Positions 1-10,600 are shown, counted from the stretch's first letter. The stretch is DNA of 64,000 nt from an uncultured Armatimonadota bacterium (GCA_903904815.1 CAIVDU010000039.1:56996-120995); one strand, 5' to 3'. Made by a program: numbers and translations. The notes: generated by a model from the letters alone, not told the origin.

Positions 1-124
1 GTTGGTGCGCGTGTTTTGCCACAACCCCTCCGGGGTAGATCGTCTGGTGGGCCACAACTCCGGGTAGTGCCGCCGGAGCGTCACAACCCGGGGCTAGCAG
101 ACGCAACCGCTCCGCGGTTGGGGA
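1..124. repeat. 124-bp direct repeat, copy 1, built of mini-hairpins
   Basis: This stretch recurs at 263-386 at the same length with about five mismatches. It contains several short inverted repeats with CTCC-type loops, for example CAACCGC/GCGGTTG at 104-120 and ACCCC/GGGGT at 22-35. The 94-codon open frame across it is an effect of the repeat's GC content: it has no ribosome binding site and no recognisable protein. The function is unknown; it may be a REP-like element. Confidence 0.85.
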
Positions 125-262
125 TGGATGCCGAGGACTTATGCGTGTTCGGAATGGAGGCCGCAACCCGCTGCCGGGGTTGGATTTGGCAGCAACGTCT
201 CCACCCACGGTGGGACCGCACGGAGCGGGCCTACCGTGGGCTAAGTGACGCAACCCCTCCGG

Positions 263-386
263 GTTGGTGCGCGTGTTTCGCCACAACCCCTCCGGGGTAG
301 ACCGTCTGGTGGGCCACAACCCCGGGTAGTGGCGCCGGAGCGTCACACCCCGGGGCTAGCAGACGCAACCGCTCCGCGGTTGGGGA
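263..386. repeat. 124-bp direct repeat, copy 2
   Basis: This is the second copy of the repeat at 1-124, offset by exactly 262 bp and about 96% identical by eye. The spacer at 125-262 carries related hairpins: CAACCC/GGGTTG around 163-181, CCCACGGT/ACCGTGGG around 203-240, and CAACCC-ctcc-GGGTTG at 251-266. The whole 1-386 segment therefore reads as an array of about eleven small hairpins. Confidence 0.85.
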
Positions 387-401
387 GACAAACTGGTTTG
401 T

Positions 402-545
402 AAGTTTGCCGTTTACAGTTAGCAGTCGAAAGAGATTCGAGTGGATCCTGCTTTCATCCCCGTTTGTGGGTGCACGCTGATTTGCAATTTGCAGACTGCA
501 GATTGCCGCTGGATGGGATAACTAGCGACTCCTGCTCTCATCCCC
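402..545. repeat. Two adjacent copies of a dispersed 60-70 bp intergenic element
   Basis: Two related units lie side by side at about 402-461 and 480-545. Each begins with TTTGC(C/A)..TTTACAGTT/TTTGCAG-type sequence and ends with CT(T/C)TCATCCCC. The same layout (GTTTGCAGTTCGC, GCAGTTAGCAGT, then ACTTTCATTCC) recurs at 5045-5112 and 40906-40972, so this is a repeat family rather than gene-specific regulatory DNA. No coding potential is seen between here and the asnS stop. Confidence 0.6.
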
Positions 546-561
546 GCTCATGTGAGCTGCG

Positions 562-1977
562 TCAGAAGTCGGCGTGTCCAGCGGTGCGACTGTAGGGGAT
601 GACGTCTCGGATGTTTTTCATTCCGGTGACGTACATCAGAAGCCGCTCGAAGCCGAGACCGAAGCCGGCGTGGGGCGCGGAGCCGAACCTTCTCAGGTCC
701 AGATACCACCAGTACGGTTCGGCGGAAAGACCCGACTCGCGCAGACGCGCCTCGAGTCGATCGATTCTTTCTTCACGTTGCGAACCGCCGATGATCTCGC
801 CGATGCGGGGGGCGAGAACGTCCATGGCGCGAACGGTTCGACCGTCGTCGTTCATTCGCATGTAGAACGCCTTGATTTCTTTCGGATAGTCGGTAAGGAT
901 GACCGGACGTCCGACCTTCACTTCGGTCAGCCAGCGCTCGTGCTCGCTCTGAAGGTCCGTTCCCCAACTGACTGGATACTCGAAGTTCTCGCCGCTCGCT
1001 TCTAACAGCTTGACCGCTTCAGTGTAGGTCAGGTGCTCGAAGTTGCTGGTGACCACGTGCTCCAACGTTTCGAGCAGTTTGGGTTCGATTCGCTGGTTGA
1101 AGAACGCGAGATCGTCACCGCAGAAGTCGAGCAGGTGGGCGATGACCTCCTTAAGGAACTCCTCTGCCAGGTGCATGTCGCCTTCGAGATCACAGAAGGC
1201 CATTTCCGGTTCGACCATCCAGAACTCGGCAAGATGCCGGCTGGTACTGGAGTTTTCAGCCCGGAAGGTGGGCCCGAACGTGTAGACGTTGGTCATGCCA
1301 AGGGCGAGGGTCTCTGCTTCCAGCTGTCCGCTTACGGTCAGGTAGGCAGGCTTGCCGAAGAAGTCGTCGGCTGGGTTGTGCCCTTTGATGCGGTAGCTGA
1401 TTTGGCCCTCGTCGCCTTCCAGCGGTTGGATCGACTCCATCATCGTGGTGACTTGGAGCATCTCCCCGGCGCCTTCGGCGTCGCTAGCCGTGATGATTGG
1501 GGTGTGAACGTAGTGGAATCCCCGCTTGTGGAAGAAATTGTGGATGGCAAACGCGGCTTGGTTTCTCACCCGGAACACCGCGCCGAACGTGTTGCCGCGA
1601 GCCCGAAGGTGAGCGATTTCTCGGAGGAACTCGAAGCTCGCGCCTTTCTTCTGCAGGGGGTAGGTGGCGGGGTCGGCTGGACCGAATAGCTCGGCTCCGG
1701 TGGCTTTTAGTTCAACTGCCTGTCCGGCTGCTGGACTCTCGACGATCACTCCATCAAACCGGAGGCAGGCGCCCGTGGTGATTTGGCGAAGGACCTCCTC
1801 TCCGATCACGCCGGCTTCGATGACGATTTGAAGGTCTTTGAAGCACGAACCATCGCTCAACTGAACGAAGGAGATCCCCTTGCTATCGCGGCGAGTCTTC
1901 ACCCAACCGTAGGCGGAGGTCTCCGTTCCGGGGGCTAAGAGAAAAAGATCTCGCACGTAAGAGCGTCGATAGTCCAT
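562..1977 (-). CDS. asnS: Asparaginyl-tRNA synthetase
   Basis: This cytoplasmic class IIb aminoacyl-tRNA synthetase charges tRNA-Asn with asparagine. The N-terminal OB-fold anticodon-binding domain (about residues 12-110, with [20 protein letters not shown]) precedes the class II core. Motif 2 is seen as [10 protein letters not shown] followed by [12 protein letters not shown], and motif 3 as [12 protein letters not shown] near the C-terminus. The frame stays open to 2109, but the ATG at 1977 gives [12 protein letters not shown] and 471 residues, close to the family norm of about 466, and clears the divergent gene that starts at 2086. It could only be confused with AspRS; the motifs and the lack of an AspRS GAD insertion favour AsnRS. 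Confidence 0.95.
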   Translation of the reverse strand: MDYRRSYVRDLFLLAPGTETSAYGWVKTRRDSKGISFVQLSDGSCFKDLQIVIEAGVIGEEVLRQITTGACLRFDGVIVESPAAGQAVELKATGAELFGPADPATYPLQKKGASFEFLREIAHLRARGNTFGAVFRVRNQAAFAIHNFFHKRGFHYVHTPIITASDAEGAGEMLQVTTMMESIQPLEGDEGQISYRIKGHNPADDFFGKPAYLTVSGQLEAETLALGMTNVYTFGPTFRAENSSTSRHLAEFWMVEPEMAFCDLEGDMHLAEEFLKEVIAHLLDFCGDDLAFFNQRIEPKLLETLEHVVTSNFEHLTYTEAVKLLEASGENFEYPVSWGTDLQSEHERWLTEVKVGRPVILTDYPKEIKAFYMRMNDDGRTVRAMDVLAPRIGEIIGGSQREERIDRLEARLRESGLSAEPYWWYLDLRRFGSAPHAGFGLGFERLLMYVTGMKNIRDVIPYSRTAGHADF

Positions 1978-2085
1978 GGTTGTGGTGGAGTTTACCGGTC
2001 GCGGCACCGCCGACACTGATCGAAGGAAAACAGCCGGTTCGTTACATACTCGAATGGCGAGTCTGCGCCCGGACCGCGAACGATT

Positions 2086-3240
2086 ATGCGCCGAATCTAC
2101 CTTGACCATGCCGCGACCAGCCCCCTTCTGCCTGAGGTGCGGGAGGCGATGCTGCCATGGCTGGATGCGGGCAATCCTTCAAGCCTTCATGCCGAAGGCA
2201 GAAAGGCCAAGGCGGTGCTAGACGAGGCTCGTGAGACGCTGAGCGACGCGCTCGGGTGCCTGTTTGCGGAGGTTCTGTTTACGAGTGGAGGGACTGAAGG
2301 GGCCAATCTCGCCCTGATCGGGGCGGCCATACAAAACCTCGACGCAAGCCGAACTCGAATCCTCATCTCATCGGCCGAGCACCACTGTGTGCTTCAGTCT
2401 GGCCCCGCCCTAGAAGCGCTTGGCTACACTGTCGAACTGCTGCCGGTTGACGGAGAGGCTCGGGTGGATCTCGACTTCCTGAGCCAGACCCTTGATGACC
2501 GGGTGCTGTTAGTCAGTGCGATGCACGCAAACAACGAACTCGGAACGCTTAACGCGGTCACCGAAATCGCTGAGCGTGCCCACGGACATGGGGCGCTGTA
2601 TCACTGCGACGCGGTTCAGACGTTTGGGAAGAAGCTCCCGGGCCTCGACGATCCATTCCCGAAGCTCACTCGGCTACCGGTGGACCTGCTCACGGTGAGC
2701 GCACATAAACTTGGCGGGCCAAAGGGCACGGGGGCCATCTTCATTCGGGCCGGCGTCAAGCTCAAGCCCCTCATTGCAGGCGGCGGGCAGGAACGAGAAG
2801 TGAGAGGCGGAACGGAAAACGTGTCGGGCATCGTCGGCTTTGCCGCCGCTGTTCGGGCGGCCACCGCTCGTAAGACCTCCGATTCTGTGAATCCGAGAGA
2901 TGTGTTCCTATCCTCGCTTGTTGAGGCGGGCTTCGTCCCTACCGTGGAGTCACGAGAGACCACGCTTTCGGGTCATGCCCACTTACGCCTCCCGGGGGTC
3001 GACGCGGAGACGATGCTGATCCGGCTCGATCGCGAAGGCGTTAGCGCCAGCAGCGGTTCTGCCTGCAGCAGCGGAAGCGTCGAACCGAGCCATGTCCTTC
3101 TTGCTTGCGGCTACTCGGCGGCGGAGTCGAAAGAGGGCCTTCGGTTCACGTTCGGTTTCGAAACCAGCTTAGCCGAGGCTGAAGAGGCGGCGCGACGGAC
3201 GATCTTGGTCGGTCAGCAGGTCAAGGCGCAGCGGTCATAG
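2086..3240 (+). CDS. Cysteine desulfurase (NifS/IscS family)
   Basis: This PLP enzyme converts cysteine to alanine and delivers persulfide sulfur for Fe-S clusters or thiolated cofactors. The 384-residue protein starts [14 protein letters not shown], the conserved class V aminotransferase N-terminus. It has [11 protein letters not shown], the PLP lysine in [13 protein letters not shown], and the catalytic cysteine loop [11 protein letters not shown] near residue 325. The short active-site loop and SAC motif fit the IscS/NifS group rather than SufS. It diverges from asnS with about 108 bp between starts. No IscU, IscA or MnmA partner is nearby, so the sulfur acceptor cannot be assigned from context. 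Confidence 0.93.
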   Translation: MRRIYLDHAATSPLLPEVREAMLPWLDAGNPSSLHAEGRKAKAVLDEARETLSDALGCLFAEVLFTSGGTEGANLALIGAAIQNLDASRTRILISSAEHHCVLQSGPALEALGYTVELLPVDGEARVDLDFLSQTLDDRVLLVSAMHANNELGTLNAVTEIAERAHGHGALYHCDAVQTFGKKLPGLDDPFPKLTRLPVDLLTVSAHKLGGPKGTGAIFIRAGVKLKPLIAGGGQEREVRGGTENVSGIVGFAAAVRAATARKTSDSVNPRDVFLSSLVEAGFVPTVESRETTLSGHAHLRLPGVDAETMLIRLDREGVSASSGSACSSGSVEPSHVLLACGYSAAESKEGLRFTFGFETSLAEAEEAARRTILVGQQVKAQRS

Positions 3241-3568
3241 CGGACGTGGAACGCGGCCCAAGATTAGCACTTGACGGTGCGGTTGAACCTAAAACTCTCT
3301 CAAAGGCTTCCACGCACGTCGAGCCGTGCTGATCAAAGCGGCGTCAAGCCGCCGCACTCCACATGGTTTGCAACCTTTACAATTCAACGTACTTACCCAC
3401 CGCAACACTCTTCAAGTCGGTGCACTACCAGATTGTTTGTAGCCTTTGCTAGTTAACAGCATTAACGTATGACCCGCTCTTTGAGCAAGATTAATGCAGA
3501 ACATTGCGAGAACTCGCTCTTGTCATTTTGACGATGTCGAACCTAAGCGGGGTACCTTGAGTGAACCC
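3241..3568. other. Intergenic region with a GC hairpin
   Basis: There is no convincing gene here. A short palindrome, GCGGC-gtcaa-GCCGC at 3338-3352, resembles a REP unit. No hslV gene, which usually precedes hslU, is present. Open frames across the region are short and lack ribosome binding sites. Confidence 0.6.
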
Positions 3569-4966
3569 ATGTCCCTTCCCATCGAGGAGTTGACTCCGCG
3601 TCAGATCGTTGCCGAGCTTGATAAATATATCATCGGCCAAGCCGCCGCTAAGAAGGCGGTGGCGGTTGCCTTGCGCAATCGCTATCGGCGGTATCAGTTG
3701 CCGGAGGACCAGCGCGACGATGTGATGCCCAAGAACATCCTTATGGTGGGTCCTACTGGCGTGGGGAAGACCGAAATTGCCCGACGAGTTGCCCAGCTAT
3801 CCAAGGCGCCGTTCGTGAAAGTCGAGGCCACCAAGTTCACGGAGGTCGGTTACGTCGGACGGGATGTGGAGTCGATGATTCGGGATCTCGCGGCGAATGC
3901 GGTTCGACTGGTGGAAAAGGAGCGGTTTGACGCGGTGCGACCGGAAGCGGAACGACGCGCGAAGGAGCGTTTGATTGATCTTCTGGACGATGGTCCCGAA
4001 CCTTCCGATTTGCCCGATCTCTCCGAGGAGGAGGACGGCCACTCAAACACGATCTTCTTCGATCGATTCGTGCCGGAGGACGCCGAGAAACGGGAAGCTC
4101 GCCGAGCAAAGATCCTTGAAAAGATTGATGCCGGAGAATTTGACACTCGCCTGGTCGACGTCGATGCCGAGGAGTCGCAGAATCCCTTCCTGCAGGTATT
4201 TACGCCTGGAGGCATGGAGGAGATGGGGCTGGAGGGAAGCGGACTAGGAGGCGCATTTGGGTCGAAGACGGTTTCCCGAAGAGCCTACGTGCCCGAAGCT
4301 TACGACCTGCTGCTCGAGCAGGAGCAGAAGCGCATGGTGGATCGGTCGAGCATTCACCGCGAAGCCCTAAACCGAGCGGAGCAGACCGGCATCATCTTCA
4401 TCGATGAGATCGACAAGGTCGCCGGCAAGTCAGGCGGATCTGGGCCCGATGTTTCGCGAGAAGGTGTTCAACGAGATCTCCTCCCGGTCATCGAAGGCTC
4501 CACGGTTCAGACGAAGTTTGGTCCGATGAAGACCGACTACATTTTGTTCATCGCAGCGGGAGCGTTCCACATGTCGAAGCCGAGTGATCTCATTCCGGAG
4601 CTCCAGGGAAGGTTGCCGATTCGCGTCGAGTTGGAGCCCCTCAACCCGGCTGATTTTCGAAGAATTCTCTTCGAACCTAAGAATGCGCTTACCAAGCAAT
4701 ACATCTCCTTGCTGGCAGTCGACGGAGTGTCGATTTCGTTCACCGAGGATGCTCTTGGAGAGATTGCCAGTCTAGCCGCCGCTTTGAATGAGCGAACGGA
4801 GAATATTGGCGCCCGTCGGCTTCATACGATGATGGAGCGCCTCTTGGAGGATCTCTTATTTGAGGCTCCGGAGACGGAGACGAAGTCGGTCGTTTTTGAC
4901 GCGGAAAAGGTTCGGGCCAAGCTGTCCTCGTTCATGACCGGACCGTCGGTTCGGACCTTAATGTAG
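3569..4966 (+). CDS. hslU: ATP-dependent protease ATPase subunit HslU (ClpY)
   Basis: HslU is the hexameric AAA+ unfoldase that normally feeds substrates to the HslV peptidase. The start at 3569 gives MSLPIEELTPRQIVAELDKY, the standard N-terminus; the frame extends to 3494 but those residues are not family-like. Walker A is GPTGVGKTE, followed by EATKFTEVGYVGRDVES, the sensor region IIFIDEIDKV and the HslU signature LLPVIEGSTVQTKFGPM. At 465 residues it is a little longer than the E. coli protein (443), with an acidic I-domain insert (DLPDLSEEEDG). The C-terminus ends SVRTLM rather than the usual hydrophobic xRFIL/xYIL tail that docks into HslV, and no hslV is adjacent. Confidence 0.95.
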   Translation: MSLPIEELTPRQIVAELDKYIIGQAAAKKAVAVALRNRYRRYQLPEDQRDDVMPKNILMVGPTGVGKTEIARRVAQLSKAPFVKVEATKFTEVGYVGRDVESMIRDLAANAVRLVEKERFDAVRPEAERRAKERLIDLLDDGPEPSDLPDLSEEEDGHSNTIFFDRFVPEDAEKREARRAKILEKIDAGEFDTRLVDVDAEESQNPFLQVFTPGGMEEMGLEGSGLGGAFGSKTVSRRAYVPEAYDLLLEQEQKRMVDRSSIHREALNRAEQTGIIFIDEIDKVAGKSGGSGPDVSREGVQRDLLPVIEGSTVQTKFGPMKTDYILFIAAGAFHMSKPSDLIPELQGRLPIRVELEPLNPADFRRILFEPKNALTKQYISLLAVDGVSISFTEDALGEIASLAAALNERTENIGARRLHTMMERLLEDLLFEAPETETKSVVFDAEKVRAKLSSFMTGPSVRTLM

Positions 4967-5044
4967 CGGTTTAACGCGGCAGGGACATCTGCGCTCCCAA
5001 TCGCGGCTCTTGTGAACTCGGAACTTGGTACGATCGCGAGATAT

Positions 5045-5112
5045 GAAAGTTTGCAGTTCGCGTCCAGCAGTTAGCAGTTGGAACGGATGCTAGGAACGCA
5101 TACTTTTATTCC
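5045..5112. repeat. Dispersed 68-bp intergenic element, copy
   Basis: GAAAGTTTGCAGTTCGC at 5045-5061, GCAGTTAGCAGTTGG, then TACTTTTATTCC aligns along its whole length with 40906-40972. It lies between the hslU stop and the peroxiredoxin start. See also 402-545. Confidence 0.7.
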
Positions 5113-5160
5113 CGGCCGGTAGAGGCTGGCTCACGTCAGGGACAGATAAGGAAGAGAAAT

Positions 5161-5718
5161 ATGAGTGAAATCACGATAACCGGCGCCCAGGTTGGACGCA
5201 AAGCTCCCGGCTTCTTGATGAAGACCACGGCAGACATCAAGACGCTGAAGTCGACCGCGACTCTCGACGACTTCCAGGGAAAGTGGCTGGTTCTGTACTT
5301 CTATCCGCTGGACTTTTCCGCAGTGTGCCCTACTGAGTTGATCGCCCTGTCAGATCGCTATGATGAGTTTCTTGCCTTAAGTGCCGAGATCCTCGGCGTC
5401 TCGACCGATTCGGTCTACTCTCACCGAGCTTGGTTATCGACTCCTCGGAAGGAGGGAGGCATCGAAGGTGTTCGATATGCCCTCGCCGCCGACTACACCA
5501 AGGAAGTCTCGAAGGCGTTCGGCATCTATGAGGAGAAGGAAGGGTACGCCCGACGCGCTCTCTTCATCATCGATCCGGAAGGGATCGTGCGATACAGCGT
5601 AGTCCACAGTTCTGCGATCGGGGGAAGCGTCGACGAAACGCTCCGAATTCTCAGCGCCCTTCAATCGGGTGGCATGTGCCCGGCCGATTGGCGTCCTGGG
5701 CAGACGACGATCGCCTAG
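5161..5718 (+). CDS. 2-Cys peroxiredoxin (AhpC/Prx1 type)
   Basis: This cytoplasmic thiol peroxidase reduces H2O2 and organic peroxides. The 185-residue protein has the peroxidatic cysteine Cys56 in DFSAVCPTEL and the resolving cysteine Cys173 in GGMCPADWRPG near the C-terminus, the typical 2-Cys arrangement. The usual DFTFVCPTE motif is slightly altered to DFSAVCPTE. A purine-rich ribosome binding site (AAGGAAGAG) lies just upstream of the ATG. The next gene starts 4 bp after its stop and encodes a CxxC thioredoxin-like protein, so the two probably form a redox pair in which the second reduces the first. That partnership is inferred from position. Confidence 0.93.
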   Translation: MSEITITGAQVGRKAPGFLMKTTADIKTLKSTATLDDFQGKWLVLYFYPLDFSAVCPTELIALSDRYDEFLALSAEILGVSTDSVYSHRAWLSTPRKEGGIEGVRYALAADYTKEVSKAFGIYEEKEGYARRALFIIDPEGIVRYSVVHSSAIGGSVDETLRILSALQSGGMCPADWRPGQTTIA

Positions 5719-5722
5719 GCAG

Positions 5723-6166
5723 ATGTCACTGAGTTCACGTGCAGCGTTGCCGTCTCTCGAAGGCGCCACTGAGTGGATTGGTGGTGAGCCCGCGTTGGTC
5801 CCGGGGTGTCCCGTGTTCGTCCATTTTTGGTCGGTCTCGTGTCCTTTGTGTCACGAGAACATGCATGAGGTCGAGGAATGGAAGTCGAAGTACGGATCGT
5901 CTGGCCTCCAGTTTGTCGCGGTCCACTTGCCGTTTCACGAATCGGATAACGATGTGCAACTGGTGAGAGAGACGACCCGAAAACTCGAACTGGTCGAGTC
6001 GGTTGCGGTCGACAATGGGCGCGTATTGAGCCAAAAATTTGGATGCGAATACGCGCCGGCCTACTTCCTTTTCGATCGAGAATGGAAACTCAGTTGTCGG
6101 GCGGCAGGGCTCTACGGACTCAAGCTTGTTGAGACGTCTCTTGAAAAGTTATTTCAAAAGAGTTAA
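5723..6166 (+). CDS. Thioredoxin-like (TlpA/ResA-type) protein
   Basis: This is a thioredoxin-fold protein of 147 residues from the ATG at 5723, which lies 4 bp after the peroxiredoxin stop. The redox motif is C40-P-L-C43 in FWSVSCPLCHENM, and the cis-proline region is CEYAPAYFLFD. There is no signal peptide, so it probably acts in the cytoplasm, unlike secreted TlpA or ResA. An in-frame ATG at 5669 lies inside the upstream gene and encodes a basic leader that is not family-like. The spacing suggests cotranscription with the peroxiredoxin and a role as its reductant. No stem-loop terminator was recognised in the next 130 bp. Confidence 0.85.
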   Translation: MSLSSRAALPSLEGATEWIGGEPALVPGCPVFVHFWSVSCPLCHENMHEVEEWKSKYGSSGLQFVAVHLPFHESDNDVQLVRETTRKLELVESVAVDNGRVLSQKFGCEYAPAYFLFDREWKLSCRAAGLYGLKLVETSLEKLFQKS

Positions 6167-6300
6167 ACGATTAATTTGGGTTCAAACTAGGCCTTTTGAC
6201 CTATTCGAAAAATAACCACAACCTAGGCGGGTAGTCAGGCGTCCCACGCATTGACGATCGATCCACGTGGCCTTGGCCGAGGAGTCGGTCTAGGGAATTT

Positions 6301-7683
6301 ATGACCACGTTTCTGCCTCTGGTGGCGCTCTTGCTCGCGGTGATTGGGTTCGTTCTGGGACGTCCACCGGAGGCATTTGAACGTCCCGCCCTTTCCCGAT
6401 ATATTGCCCCGTTCCTGATCCTCATTTTTGGAGTTTTGGCGTCGAACAAGCTTGCCGACGCAGGCGTCAGGCTGTCGGTTTCGGTAGGTTTGGCCCTTGG
6501 GGTGGTGATGGTCACTGTTGCGACCGCGCTCCCGCGCCGAAAAGACGCCGAATCTGCCTTTATGTCCCTGGGCGTCGCGGGCGTGGGCTTGCTGCTTTGG
6601 CAGTGGCCAGACCAGATTAAGTGGGCTGGTTTAGCGTATGTCGCTGGCCTGGGATTCGCGGCGATCGCGGCCGGGGAAGAAGTGGCGTCCCTCACGGCGG
6701 TCGGCGGCTCGGTGGTTGCCCTGGCAACCATCTTGGGGAGATACAGCTCCGACACCCCTGCCTACACTCATACGGGAGTGGCGATTGGCCTTGGGGTTTG
6801 CCTCTTGGGTGTCGTACGGCAGGCGGCTATAAGATTCCTCCCCAATAGTGGCGTTTGGATTGCCATTGGCGTGAGGCTGTTGGGTTTAGGACTCGCCTAT
6901 CTCATCGGAAGTCGGTATCTTGGGCTCCACGACGCGTGGGTCTCGATGGCCTTAGCCGTCGCGGCCGGTGTGGCGGTTTGGGCGGCGACTCCTAGCGATG
7001 AAGTCACCGAGCCGGGACGCGCGGTCGTTGCCACGGTGATTTGGATTGGACTGGGCACCCTGACCTTTGGGTTAGCCCGTGGATACGGGATGGCACTTGC
7101 GCTGGCGCTTGCGGCGGGATTGCATTTGGTGCTTGGAGAGCGGCGCGCGCTTGCCTCTTGTGGACCGTTGCTCGGGCTCGTCATCTATCGCGTCTTTCGG
7201 GAAGCCCATCTGGACGCTTGGAAGGCGCTAGACCTTGGGCAACATTACGCCTTGATTGGGCTGGCCATCGGTGCGGCGCTCCCACTCCTTCCCGAAAGAT
7301 GGTGGGCCACTAAGCCGGCAAACCCATGGTTGCAGTCGGCAGGTGGCGTGCTTTGGACCGTTCTTTGGGTGGGAGCACCCTTTTTAGCGGCCCTCTTGCT
7401 CGGACCAAAGGGAGTGGTCGGGTTTGTGGTGGGAGTCGGCTTTAGCAGTCTCTTCTCGGCGACCGGAGCTGCCCCCACTCTGCTTCCTCTCGCGGCAGCG
7501 GCGGCGGCCGGAGGTGTGGCGACTTTGACCTACGGATGGTTGCAAGACCTCACCGATTTGACCCGGGATGAAAAGCTTCACTGGGTGCTGATCGCGGTGA
7601 TCCCGCTGGTTTTGGTTGGTCTGATACTGACGCTGATTGGTTTCAAGAAGCCGGCTTCGGACGTGGCGGTGGCAACGGTATGA
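6301..7683 (+). CDS. Polytopic membrane protein, unknown function
   Basis: I do not recognise the family. The 460-residue product is almost entirely hydrophobic, with roughly 12-14 predicted transmembrane segments rich in Gly, Ala, Leu and Val. Soluble segments are short (for example RPPEAFERPALSRY and the DLTDLTRDEKLHW loop near the C-terminus). There is no ATP-binding or transporter signature. The stop overlaps the start of the alpha-2-macroglobulin gene (ATGA at 7680-7683), so the two are translationally coupled, and VanW follows in the same way. By context it may anchor or assist the large extracytoplasmic protein. That role is a guess. Confidence 0.8.
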   Translation: MTTFLPLVALLLAVIGFVLGRPPEAFERPALSRYIAPFLILIFGVLASNKLADAGVRLSVSVGLALGVVMVTVATALPRRKDAESAFMSLGVAGVGLLLWQWPDQIKWAGLAYVAGLGFAAIAAGEEVASLTAVGGSVVALATILGRYSSDTPAYTHTGVAIGLGVCLLGVVRQAAIRFLPNSGVWIAIGVRLLGLGLAYLIGSRYLGLHDAWVSMALAVAAGVAVWAATPSDEVTEPGRAVVATVIWIGLGTLTFGLARGYGMALALALAAGLHLVLGERRALASCGPLLGLVIYRVFREAHLDAWKALDLGQHYALIGLAIGAALPLLPERWWATKPANPWLQSAGGVLWTVLWVGAPFLAALLLGPKGVVGFVVGVGFSSLFSATGAAPTLLPLAAAAAAGGVATLTYGWLQDLTDLTRDEKLHWVLIAVIPLVLVGLILTLIGFKKPASDVAVATV

Positions 7684-10600
7684 AGCGACTGTTTGGACTC
7701 ATTTTCGCACTGGTCATCGCGGGGGCCTTCCTGGCTTACGGTATTTCGGAGGAGGTCCCGGTCGGCCGTGTCAACGGCACGGTGGTCATGCAAGAGAATG
7801 GAAGGCCGATAGAGGACACTCTGGTGACTCTTACTCCGATTGAGGAAGAGAAACTGGCCAAGCCGACTCGTCGGTTTGTCACAAGCGACGAAAATGGAAA
7901 GTTTTCGCTTCAAAACGTCGTCGCTGGCATCTACAAGCTGGAGGCGTCCGCTTCCGAGCACCACCTTAGCGACAAATTCGTCACCGTTTCGGAGGGGAAG
8001 CCAACTGAGCTTGAGCTCAAGATGGAGCCCAGTGAACGGTATCTCACTCTCTACACGAGTCAGCACGTGTTTACGCCTGACGAAAAGCCGAATGTTGAAG
8101 TCCACGGCTTTATCCAGGAAGACAAGCTGCAGATTGTGGTGCGAAAGCTCTCTCTCGACGCGATCGCGAAACGCGGGGGATTCGAGTCGACGCTTTCTAT
8201 GCTGGCCCGTCCTCAGCAAAACGAGGAACAGATTGACCCGAATAGTGTCTCCAGCCTCCTGAGCGACCAAACGGTGGACATTGAAGAAAAGGACTCAGAG
8301 GGCGCGTTCATCGAAAATCTTCCGTTGCCCCAACTGTCAGAAGGGTTCTACTGGGTCGAGTGCCGGGCCGGCAAAGAGAAGAGTTCGGCATTCCTCAACA
8401 TCAGTCGAATCGCGATGATCACCAAGTCGGATGGGGAGAAGGCGGTCAGCTATGTCGTCGACATGGCATCCGGCAAGCCGATTGCGGGGGCTACGCTGTT
8501 GGCAACGAAAGGCGGACGTTTGGTCGCCAATGGGCAGACCGGCGCTGATGGTCTGGTCGATGTGACGCTCCCGGCCTCATCGGAAGCGCAAGTGGTCGCG
8601 GCTAAGTCGGGCGCTTCGGTGGCGCTTTGCAGCATGTACTCCCGGTCGCAGGCTTCTCAAGGAGACGACGCAGACGCTGAAGAGGGCGGGGGAGACTCAA
8701 CGGACTCGTCTGGCGGGAGGATCTTTACCTACACGGACCGCCCGGTTTATCGTCCAGGCGATCTCGTGCGGTTCAAGACGATCTTGCGACGACTTGTGGG
8801 CACTGAGTATCAGCTTCCCAAGCCAGGAATGGCCAAGGTGGAGTTGAGGGATGCTTCTCAGGTGTTGGTGGCATCCCAGTCGATTCCGATCTCGGCTCAC
8901 GGAACGATTCATGGCGAGTTCCGGACGAGCAAAGAGGCCGATCCGGGCGTGTATTCGCTGGTCGTGAAGGGGGCAGGGATGACCGATCGCTACTGGGTCA
9001 ACCTGGCCGCCTATCACAAGCCAGACGTCAAGGTGACGACGCACGTTGAGAAGAACCACTACGTCATGGGAGACACGGTCAAGGTGTCTGTCTCGTGTGA
9101 GTACTACTTTGGTGGGCCGGTGGTTGGGGCCAAGGTTTCCGGCTACGTTTATCGATCGCCCGATTGGAGTTCGTACTTTGACGGCGACGACGAACTTGAC
9201 AACGACACTCCCTACACGCCCGACTCGGGCGGGTTCCAGGGGGGAGAATACAGCGTCCAGGTTGAGGCGGTGACCGACGCAGCTGGTCGGGCGACGATCG
9301 AATTCCCGACGACCCAGAAGAACACCGACGATTCGCCGCTGATGGACTACCAATACAACGTCGGCTTGACGGTGCAAGACGGGTCGGATCGGTCGTCGGA
9401 AGCCAACGCGGTGGCCCATGTTTCTCGGGGTGGGTTTGACCTCTCGGTGGCTACTGACCCGCTGATTGCCGTGAAGGGCGACATCGTCAACGTCAAGATC
9501 AAGGCGACCAATTACGACGAGAAGCACTCGCCGGTCGCTGGTCGACCGGTCCAGCTTGAGGTTGGCGAGGATCGTTGGACGCAGCACACCTCGGTCTATA
9601 TTCCGGAGCTTAAGCTCAACGGAATCACGGACCAGAGTGGTGTCGCGACGATTCGGCTTTCGCTCCTAAAGGCCAGATCACTCGTGTTAAAGGCGAGCGC
9701 AGAAGACCAGTCCGCCCGTAAGGTCGGGGCTGAAACATATATTTACGTCGAGGGTTCCCCGAGCATGCGTGGACCAGATGAGTCGAAGTTCAGCCTCACC
9801 TTGAACCAGCGCAAGTACGCGCTTGGTGATCGCTGCACTGCGCTGATCGAGACGGATAAGCCGGGTGGGGTGGCGCTTCTGACCCTGCAGTCAGAGCACA
9901 TCATCTTTACAAAGACGGTTCCGCTCAACTCTGCGTCGAACGTGGTCCACTTTTCTCTGCCGAAGGCAGCGTCGCCCAACGCGTTTGTCACGGTCTGCTA
10001 CATCCGGGAAAAGGAGTTCCAGGAAGCGACGAAACAGGTGGTCGTCAAGCGGGAAGACCGCCAGCTTTCGGTGGAAGTAAAGCCAGATCGTCCTGCCGCA
10101 CACCCAGGGGACACCGTGTCTTTCAGGGTGCGCACGACCGATCGGAGTGGGCGCGGCGTGCCGGCTGAAGTCTCGGTCGGAGTGGTTGACGAATCGGTCT
10201 ATGCCATTAAAGCGGATACCACGGACATTCTCAGCGGACTATTTCCCAGACTCAATAACACGGTCGAAACAGAGTATTCGTTCCCCGAAGTCTATCTGGA
10301 TGGTGGAGACAAGGCGGGCGGAAGTGTGCCCATTCGGACGCATTTCGAGGACACCGCCTCTTGGGACCCGAACGTGGAAACGGATCGTAGTGGATACGGC
10401 TCGGTCTCCCTGAAACTGCCCGACAATCTGACCACCTGGCGAGCGACGGCGGTTGCGGTGACCGATGCGAGCCAGGCTGGCATGAGCACTGCTTTGATTC
10501 GGTCGAGCAAACCGATCATGGTCAGAGTCCAATCGCCGCCATTTATGGTGAAGACCGACCGACAGACCATTTCGATGGTGGTGACGAACGACACTGGCCA

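Noticed and set aside
16..300. 94-codon plus-strand ORF
   Set aside because: It runs through the hairpin repeats, has no ribosome binding site and no recognisable protein features.
1..386. CRISPR array
   Set aside because: Repeats are palindromic units of varying sequence with no uniform repeat-spacer length and no cas genes nearby.
1033..1689. 218-codon plus-strand ORF opposite asnS
   Set aside because: It is entirely antisense to a well-supported AsnRS and is a codon-bias shadow.
8697..9587. 296-codon minus-strand ORF inside the alpha-2-macroglobulin gene
   Set aside because: It is antisense to a confidently assigned gene and its sequence is Arg/His-rich shadow-like.
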